A DNA stretch of 64,000 nucleotides from Acidobacteriota bacterium (GTDB lineage: Bacteria > Acidobacteriota > Blastocatellia > Pyrinomonadales > Pyrinomonadaceae), in assembly GCA_019639155.1 (NCBI GenBank), contig JAHBSJ010000003.1, positions 62,001 to 126,000 of the forward strand, read 5' to 3'. Below are positions 58,490-64,000 of the stretch, one piece after another. Made by a program: the position numbers and the translations under genes. The notes beneath the pieces were generated by a model, which ran no database searches, was not told the origin of the DNA, and saw only the letters and a program-made list of their open reading frames with translations. The first letter of the stretch is position 1. Each line of letters opens with the position of its first letter.

Positions 58490-58954
58490 TGTCAGAGGAA
58501 GCTAGTATCACCTATAGACGATTTCAATTCAAGATGTTTAGGATTGAAACCGGCAACTACTGGTGCAACGAAATCCAAAAATGAGCTTCTCCCCAAAAAT
58601 GCCGGCCGGATGAGCATATACACTTACGGCACTTCGTTGCTAATGCAAGGAGGGGTTCCGAGAGAATGGTCCGGCGGGTGTGGTGCGTAATGATGTTGCC
58701 GAATGGGCGGCGGCGGTTTGGTTTTGGGGCCGCGGCGGACGGCGTGTCGGCAGGTGCGGACGGCGAAGGTGTGATGATCCGGTTGAGGTCTGACGGGCAT
58801 TCTGCAGAGTGGTCGAGGACGAAATGATCCGGTGCCGCGTGGGGCCTCAGTATAGCCGCGGCCTTTTGGTGTGTTTTTGTGCGCGAAACTTGTCATTTTT
58901 GCGTTATAAATGTAGTATTTTTAGTTTCGACTCTTGTAGCCGAAGTGTGTCTAT
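58490..58954. other. Gene-free stretch before ffh
   Basis: 58490-58640 is lower in GC and looks like the edge of the accessory island. 58640-58860 is very G-rich with no convincing reading frame and no recognised repeat. 58861-58954 is AT-rich and carries the putative ffh promoter. Confidence 0.5.
58890..58918 (+). promoter_or_regulatory. Putative promoter of ffh-rpsP cluster
   Basis: TTGTCA (58890-58895) and TAGTAT (58913-58918) are separated by 17 nt, 37 nt before the ffh ATG. Confidence 0.45.
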
Positions 58955-60448
58955 ATGTTCGAATCGCTGTCAGACAAGCTCAAAAATACCCTCCGCAATC
59001 TGCGCGGCCAGGGCAAGCTGACGCCCGAACACGTGGACACCGCACTTCGCGAGATCCGCATGGCCTTGCTCGAGGCCGACGTAAATTACAAGGTCGCCAA
59101 GGATTTTGTCGAGACCGTCCGCTCGCAGGCCGAGGGCCAAGAGGTCTGGAACGGCCTGAAACCGCATGAACAGGTCGTCAAGATCGTCTATGACGAGCTT
59201 GTAAATCTGATGGGCGGGACTTCGTCACGCCTTGTATTTACAAAGCGTTCGCCGAACGTCGTCATGATCGTCGGGCTGCAGGGCTCGGGTAAAACGACAT
59301 CTACCGGCAAGATCTCGCGTTGGCTCCGCGACAATCAGGAACGCACGCCGCTGCTCGTTTCGGTGGACGTCTATCGCCCCGCCGCACGCGAACAGCTAAA
59401 GGTCGTCGGCGACGCCGTGAACATTCCTGTTTACGAGGCAAAAGACACTTCGGACCCGCTCACGCTCGTCCGCGGTGCCTTGAAATACGCCGCAGAACTC
59501 GGCCACGACACGCTTCTAATTGACACAGCCGGCCGGCTCCACATCGACGACGATCTGATGGTCGAGCTCGAGCAGATAAAGGCCGAGACCGAGCCCGTCG
59601 AGATACTTTTTGTCGCGGACGCGATGACCGGCCAGGACGCCGTTAACTCGGCGCAAGTGTTCCACGAGCGCATCGGCATTACGGGCGTCGTCCTGACAAA
59701 AATGGACGGCGACGCTCGCGGCGGTGCGGCGTTGTCGATACGCCAGGTCACCGGCCAACCCGTGAAATTTGTCGGCGTCGGCGAAAAATACGACGCCATC
59801 GAGCCTTTCTATCCCGATCGCATCGCTCAACGCATTCTCGGCATGGGCGACGTCCTCACGCTGATCGAGGAAGTTCAGGGCAAGATCGACGAAAAAGAGG
59901 CCCAGGAACAACTGCGGAAAATGACGAGCAATCAGTTCACGCTCGAAGATTTCCGCAATCAGCTTGGGCAGTTCAAAAAGCTCGGCTCGATGTCGAAATT
60001 GATGAAGATGCTGCCTGACCAACTCACCGGCGGCTTTCAGATGACCGACGAACAATCCGAGGTCGTCGATCATCAGCTGAAGCGTACCGAGGCCATAATC
60101 GGCTCTATGACGCGGCAGGAACGCAACGATCACCGCGTCATCGACGCGAGCCGAAAAACGCGCATTGCGGGCGGTTCGGGCTCGACCATCGCCGAGGTCA
60201 ATCAGTTGCTTCGCCAATACGATCAGATGCGAAAAATGATGTCGCAGATCAATAAAGGCGGGCTTTTCGGCGGACTTGCGAGAAAAATGGCGGGCGGTGC
60301 CGCGTCAGGTTTAGGCGGGATGTTGGGCGGCGGAAACCCGCTCGGGATGCTGGGCAGCGGCTCGGCGATAGATCACTCGGACGACGAACCGAACGGTTCC
60401 GTCCGAAGCAGTTTGAAAAGGAAGAAAAGACACAAAAAACGACGTTAA
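58955..60448 (+). CDS. ffh: Signal recognition particle protein
   Basis: SRP54 GTPase that binds signal sequences and 4.5S RNA for membrane targeting. It has 497 residues. The N domain is followed by G1 GLQGSGKTTSTGK at about residue 107, DVYRPAAREQL, DTAGRLHIDD and TKMDGDARGG. The Met-rich M domain carries MGDVLTLIEE and LGSMSKLMKMLP. The C-terminal tail is Gly-rich and then Lys/Arg-rich (KRKKRHKKRR), longer than in most homologues. It leads the ribosomal cluster. Confidence 0.97.
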   Translation: MFESLSDKLKNTLRNLRGQGKLTPEHVDTALREIRMALLEADVNYKVAKDFVETVRSQAEGQEVWNGLKPHEQVVKIVYDELVNLMGGTSSRLVFTKRSPNVVMIVGLQGSGKTTSTGKISRWLRDNQERTPLLVSVDVYRPAAREQLKVVGDAVNIPVYEAKDTSDPLTLVRGALKYAAELGHDTLLIDTAGRLHIDDDLMVELEQIKAETEPVEILFVADAMTGQDAVNSAQVFHERIGITGVVLTKMDGDARGGAALSIRQVTGQPVKFVGVGEKYDAIEPFYPDRIAQRILGMGDVLTLIEEVQGKIDEKEAQEQLRKMTSNQFTLEDFRNQLGQFKKLGSMSKLMKMLPDQLTGGFQMTDEQSEVVDHQLKRTEAIIGSMTRQERNDHRVIDASRKTRIAGGSGSTIAEVNQLLRQYDQMRKMMSQINKGGLFGGLARKMAGGAASGLGGMLGGGNPLGMLGSGSAIDHSDDEPNGSVRSSLKRKKRHKKRR

Positions 60449-60490
60449 ATGCTCTGTTTCAGGCACTTAACCTCTCGAAAACTGAAAATT

Positions 60491-61063
60491 ATGTTAGCAA
60501 TAAGCTTAATGCGAATGGGCGCGAAGAAAAGGCCTTTCTACCGCGTCGTTGTAAAGGAGAAGCGCTCAAAGCGCGATGGTAAGTATCTTGAGAATTTGGG
60601 CACCTACGACCCGCTCCAAGATCCCGCAGAGGTCACCCTCAACCACGACCGTATCCGCTACTGGATAGGCGTCGGAGCACAGCCGACCGAGACAGTCGCC
60701 AGCCTGATCAAGCACAATCCTGAGATGAGCGCCGAAGAGCGCGAAGCGATGCTCAAAGAGCGTGCTGAAAAGAAAGCTGCGGCTGAAGCGGCTCGTTTGG
60801 AGGCGGCAAGGGCTGAAAATGCTCGTTTGGCCGCCGAAGCTGAAGCCGCGGAGAAAGAAGCTGCCGAAAAGGCGAAAGCTGAAGCAGCCGCTACGGCCGC
60901 TGCCGCGGAGTCTTCCGAAACGGCCGATGATGTCGCGGAGTCGCCAACTGAGGATACACCTTCTGAAAGCCAGCCGGAAGGTGATGATTCTGTAAAAGAT
61001 TCGGCTGCCGAAAACCCGGTTGACCCGGCTGAAGAGGAAAAGCCGGAAGAGCCTGTAGAATAG
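60491..61063 (+). CDS. rpsP: Ribosomal protein bS16 with long acidic/Ala-rich tail
   Basis: A 190-residue protein. Residues 1-85 are canonical bS16 ([47 protein letters not shown]). The remaining 100 residues are a Glu/Lys/Ala coiled coil and then an acidic Pro/Ser-rich tail, so the protein is about twice the usual size. ATG 60491 begins at the family N terminus. The order ffh-rpsP-khpA-rimM-trmD-rplS is the standard bacterial one. Confidence 0.95.
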   Translation: MLAISLMRMGAKKRPFYRVVVKEKRSKRDGKYLENLGTYDPLQDPAEVTLNHDRIRYWIGVGAQPTETVASLIKHNPEMSAEEREAMLKERAEKKAAAEAARLEAARAENARLAAEAEAAEKEAAEKAKAEAAATAAAAESSETADDVAESPTEDTPSESQPEGDDSVKDSAAENPVDPAEEEKPEEPVE

Positions 61064-61072
61064 AGCATTTTA

Positions 61073-61306
61073 ATGAAAGACGCGGTTGAAAAACTCATCC
61101 GTTCGCTGGTCGGTGATCCAGATGCCGTGTTGGTAGAGGAGTATCCGGACGGCAGGAATGTCAGATTTGAGGTTCGTGTGGGCCAAGGCGACATGGGGCG
61201 GGTCATCGGCCGCGAAGGCCGGACCGTAAAGGCGATCCGCAATATACTTTTTGCTGCGGGGCAGAAGAATGGCTGCCGATATTTTCTCGACCTTGTCGAG
61301 GATTGA
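61073..61306 (+). CDS. khpA: KH-domain RNA-binding protein
   Basis: A 77-residue single KH domain. The GxxG loop is in RVIGREGRTVKAIRN, and the VEKLIRSLVGDPDAV start is typical. KhpA acts with KhpB in RNA binding in Gram-positives. It has the usual place between rpsP and rimM. Confidence 0.94.
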   Translation: MKDAVEKLIRSLVGDPDAVLVEEYPDGRNVRFEVRVGQGDMGRVIGREGRTVKAIRNILFAAGQKNGCRYFLDLVED

Positions 61307-61318
61307 TTTGTCATTGCT

Positions 61319-61831
61319 ATGGACGATCTTGTCGCTATAGCAAGGGTTGCAAAACCACGGGGGATCAAGGGTGAGGTTATCGCCGATCTATTGACCGATT
61401 TTCCAGAGCGGTTTGAAGGCTTGGAAAACGTGACAGCTGTCCTTCAGACGGGTGAAAGACAGGAATTGACAATTGAAAACCACTGGTTTCAGGCAGGTCG
61501 TGTTGTTTTGAAGTTCCTCGGATACGATTCGATGAATGACGCGGATGATTTAAGAAAAGCAGAGATCTGCGTGGGTGAGAGCGAGGCGGTCGAACTCGAG
61601 TCTGACGAGTTTTTCGAGTGGGAACTCGAAGGGTGTTTGGTCGAGGATGTAACGGGTAATGCGATCGGGATCGTTGAGACTCTGATGAGAACGGGCGGGC
61701 CGGAACTTCTAGTCGTTCGCGATGGCATCAAGGAACACCTGATACCGTTTGTTGAGGCCATATGCGTCGCGGTGGATATCCAAAACAAAAGGATAATTAT
61801 AGATCCCCCTGAAGGACTTTTGGAGTTTTGA
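61319..61831 (+). CDS. rimM: 16S rRNA processing protein RimM
   Basis: A 170-residue 30S maturation factor that binds uS19. The N-terminal barrel has ARVAKPRGIKGEVIADLLTD, and the C-terminal PRC-barrel has EWELEGCLVEDVTGNAIG and KEHLIPFVEAICVAVDI. Length and position are normal. Confidence 0.95.
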   Translation: MDDLVAIARVAKPRGIKGEVIADLLTDFPERFEGLENVTAVLQTGERQELTIENHWFQAGRVVLKFLGYDSMNDADDLRKAEICVGESEAVELESDEFFEWELEGCLVEDVTGNAIGIVETLMRTGGPELLVVRDGIKEHLIPFVEAICVAVDIQNKRIIIDPPEGLLEF

Positions 61832-61855
61832 TAGTTAGAAAGGACGCCTGGAAAT

Positions 61856-62569
61856 ATGAAGATCGACGTCCTTACAATATTCCCCGATTTTTTTGACCGC
61901 GTATTCGATTTCGGGATCATTCGTCGGGCAAAGCTCGCAGGGATAGTTGATATTTCGGTGCATGATCTTCGCGGTTTTGCGACCGATAAACACAGAATGG
62001 TCGATGACCGGCCATTTGGCGGCGGCGACGGAATGGTACTTAAGCCGGAACCGATATTCGCCGCGATTGAAAATTTGATAGGTGCGTCCGACCGTGATCG
62101 TTATCCGCCGAAGACCCGTGTGGCTCTGCTTTCCCCACAGGGAAGGCCGCTCAAACAGCGGATCGTACGTGAGTTTGCGGATGATTCTGATCACATCGTA
62201 TTGATCTGTGGGCGTTACGAAGGTGTCGATGAGCGGGTGAATGAAGCACTTGTCACCGACGAGATATCGATCGGCGATTATGTACTGTCGGGCGGCGAGC
62301 CGGCAGCGGTCGTGTTGGTTGACAGCATTGTAAGGCTTCTTCCGGACGCGTTGGGAAGTGAGACATCGGCCGTGTACGACTCATTCTCGAATGGCTTGCT
62401 CGATTGTCCGCATTACACACGGCCGGCAGAGTTTCGAGGGATGAAAGTTCCCGATGTGTTATTGAATGGCAATCATGCCGAAATTGAAAAATGGCGCCAT
62501 GAAAAGGCGCTGGAAAAGACACGGACAATCCGTGGAGACCTTTTGACAGGAGAAAATGGTGAAATGTGA
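61856..62569 (+). CDS. trmD: tRNA (guanine37-N1)-methyltransferase
   Basis: A 237-residue SPOUT methyltransferase that makes m1G37. Markers are [19 protein letters not shown], the [19 protein letters not shown] loop, the trefoil-knot [11 protein letters not shown] and [16 protein letters not shown], and the C-terminal [14 protein letters not shown]. It is followed by rplS. Confidence 0.97.
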   Translation: MKIDVLTIFPDFFDRVFDFGIIRRAKLAGIVDISVHDLRGFATDKHRMVDDRPFGGGDGMVLKPEPIFAAIENLIGASDRDRYPPKTRVALLSPQGRPLKQRIVREFADDSDHIVLICGRYEGVDERVNEALVTDEISIGDYVLSGGEPAAVVLVDSIVRLLPDALGSETSAVYDSFSNGLLDCPHYTRPAEFRGMKVPDVLLNGNHAEIEKWRHEKALEKTRTIRGDLLTGENGEM

Positions 62570-62611
62570 GTTGCTCCCAAATGAGTAACTGACCTCTGGC
62601 CGAGAAGCGAT

Positions 62612-62980
62612 ATGAACAAACTTGATTCAGTTGAACAAACCCAGTTGCGGGACAATATTCCCGCATTTCAGCCTGGCGATACACTTCGAGTGCATGTGCG
62701 CATCAAAGAGGGCAACAAGGAACGTATCCAAGCATTTGAAGGGATCTGCATTGCCCGAAAACACGGCGGTGCGAGGGAAACGGTCACCGTAAGAAAGGTG
62801 AGTTTCGGCGTTGGTGTCGAACGTATATTCCCTTTGCACGCGACGGTGATCGATCATATTGATGTTGTCCGCCGTGGTAAGGTGCGGCGTGCTAAGTTGT
62901 ATTATTTGCGTAATTTGCGAGGCAAAGCGGCTCGAATCAAAGAGCGCGATACGAGAAACAAGGCCCAGTCAGCAAAGTAG
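62612..62980 (+). CDS. rplS: Ribosomal protein bL19
   Basis: A 122-residue protein of the subunit interface. [40 protein letters not shown] and [20 protein letters not shown] are the family core. It is the last gene of the rpsP-rplS block. Confidence 0.97.
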   Translation: MNKLDSVEQTQLRDNIPAFQPGDTLRVHVRIKEGNKERIQAFEGICIARKHGGARETVTVRKVSFGVGVERIFPLHATVIDHIDVVRRGKVRRAKLYYLRNLRGKAARIKERDTRNKAQSAK

Positions 62981-63081
62981 CTGCAAGAGGCCTTGTATAC
63001 CCAAATCGCAATATATCTTTCAAACGCGAGTGAGTTGCCGGCAACGGATGCTTGACAAGCGAAGCGTGTTAGAATTCACTC

Positions 63082-63750
63082 GTGAGTGATTTCAGACTTC
63101 AAGCCGATCGTTTTGAATGGACGATCGGCTTTGATTTTGAGGAGCAAGCGCGGAGTGAGGGTTTTCATTTGATCGCAGGCGTCGACGAGGTCGGCCGCGG
63201 TTGTTTGGCCGGGCCCGTCGTCGCCGCCGCCTGTATTCTGAACCCCGAATTGCCGGTGCCGGCCGGCCTCACAGATTCTAAGAAGCTATCCGCGAGACAC
63301 CGGGAGGAGATCGCGTTGGCTCTTCGAGAGACCGCGCTCTCATATTCAGTTGCCGAGATCCAGGCCGATGAGATCGACAGGATCAACATTCTCGAAGCTA
63401 CAAAGAGAGCTATGCTTCTCGCGGTCAATTCGCTTAGGCCGAATGCTGATTACGTGCTGATCGACGCGGTCAAGCTGAAAGAGTTAACAATACCTCAAAA
63501 GTCGATAATCAAAGGGGATTCGATCTCATATTCTATAGCTGCGGCTTCAGTAATCGCCAAAACCTACCGCGACCGCCTGATGAAAGACTACGACCCAGAG
63601 TTTCCGCAATATGGCTTCGCGGGCCACAAAGGCTACGGCTCTGCGAAGCACTTTGCGGCAATTCGGGAACATGGCCCGTGTCCTATCCACCGGCTCTCAT
63701 TCCGTGGGGTTTTGCCGCCGGTAACAACGTCAGAACATGATCCATTCTGA
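63082..63750 (+). CDS. rnhB: Ribonuclease HII
   Basis: A 222-residue enzyme that nicks DNA at incorporated ribonucleotides. The motifs are LIAGVDEVGRGCLAGPVVAA (Asp-Glu), LIDAVKLKEL (Asp), and SIIKGDSISYSIAAASVIAK with a later Asp in YRDRLMKDYD. The GTG start gives the family's usual length. Its 3' end overlaps the convergent MBL-fold gene by 21 nt. Confidence 0.96.
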   Translation: MSDFRLQADRFEWTIGFDFEEQARSEGFHLIAGVDEVGRGCLAGPVVAAACILNPELPVPAGLTDSKKLSARHREEIALALRETALSYSVAEIQADEIDRINILEATKRAMLLAVNSLRPNADYVLIDAVKLKELTIPQKSIIKGDSISYSIAAASVIAKTYRDRLMKDYDPEFPQYGFAGHKGYGSAKHFAAIREHGPCPIHRLSFRGVLPPVTTSEHDPF

Positions 63751-64000
63751 TGGTTCTTTCGGGTGCGAGATCGAGATCCTGGTTTCCGCACGAAATAGAG
63801 GGGAACGCTCTTGCAGTGCGGACTCAGCGGTTATGCGTGCCAAGTTCGGCTCATTCGCACGCTGAGAAAGATGGGCGAGGACGACCTCGCGAGCGGTTCC
63901 GTCAAACTCATACTGAAGCCAATCTGCAAGGTCTTCGTTCGACAAATGGCCGGTGTTCGAACTGATCCGTTGTTTTAGCTCCCAAGAATAGACATAGCAG
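63730..64000 (-). CDS. MBL-fold hydrolase, C-terminal part (cut by window edge)
   Basis: The frame is open from the window edge to a stop at 63730, giving about 89 residues. SSNTGHLSNEDLADWLQ and REVVLAHLSQRANEPNLARI match the C terminus of WalJ/YycJ-type metallo-beta-lactamase fold proteins (the metal-binding His in AHLS). The 5' part is outside the window. An internal TTG is the first start-like codon in the window, but it is not the real start. Confidence 0.8.
   Translation of the reverse strand, partial: CYVYSWELKQRISSNTGHLSNEDLADWLQYEFDGTAREVVLAHLSQRANEPNLARITAESALQERSPLFRAETRISISHPKEPSEWIMF

Noticed and set aside
60658..61368. Ser-rich minus-strand frame opposite rpsP and khpA
   Set aside because: Product of reading GCN/GAR codons backwards; no support.
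63040..63081. TTGACA near 63053 considered as an rnhB promoter
   Set aside because: No acceptable -10 box at 16-18 nt; left uncalled.

Overview
The window looks like chromosomal DNA from a GC-rich Gram-negative bacterium, most likely an Acidobacteriota of the Blastocatellia/Pyrinomonadales type. This is inference. It rests on three long paralogues with an N-terminal CPxC...CLDDG zinc ribbon, a membrane anchor, a TolB/FlgO-like domain and TPRs; on a DUF5117-type metalloprotease, a P1 peptidase, a CarD regulator and QueF; and on an F-type ATPase cluster that holds only b', b, delta, alpha and gamma. No tRNA, rRNA or CRISPR array was seen.

Layout. 1-3.3 kb: start of kynA (tryptophan 2,3-dioxygenase), then a lower-GC cassette with a thioredoxin-fold membrane protein, an 8-Cys secreted peptide and an unknown secreted protein, ahead of a cold-shock gene. 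3.7-15.5 kb: serC, a secreted TPR protein, YceH (DUF480), an RNase D-like nuclease, a thioesterase, a Fic protein with palindromic operators, a terC/alx gene under a yybP-ykoY (Mn2+) riboswitch, cstA, a flavodiiron-like hydrolase and small membrane proteins. 15.7-24.9 kb: aspS, a GxxExxY gene inside inverted repeats, truA-DUF952-uppS-cdsA, pyrE with an ATP-grasp enzyme, an epsilon-like exonuclease with queF, and carD. 25-27 kb: a phoR/phoB-type two-component pair. 27-35.4 kb: an apparent operon of three TPR paralogues with a P1 peptidase and a Phd/VapC-type module between them. 35.5-40 kb: metalloprotease, TylF-type methyltransferase, xthA. 40-50.3 kb: two inverted copies of a hairpin array bracket RHS fragments, a PIN module and the atp cluster, in which a HicBA module sits between atpA and atpG. 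50.5-55 kb: SPFH/zinc-ribbon protein, Trm112-like protein, family 9 glycosyltransferase, MgtE-like transporter, two tandem unknown paralogues. 55.3-58.5 kb: a broken restriction-modification-like island with a four-helix-bundle gene. 59-64 kb: ffh-rpsP-khpA-rimM-trmD-rplS-rnhB translation and secretion cluster, and the end of an MBL-fold gene.

The most unusual feature is repeat biology. There are (i) inverted-repeat elements whose arms have an internal period of roughly 7-12 nt, two of which carry genes (GxxExxY; four-helix bundle) while others are empty; (ii) composite arrays of several hairpin families in a fixed order; and (iii) palindromes inserted in frame into coding sequences, including aspS and the linkers of the TPR proteins, which resembles the Rickettsia palindromic element phenomenon. 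I know of no described system that unites these. All alignments were made by eye.
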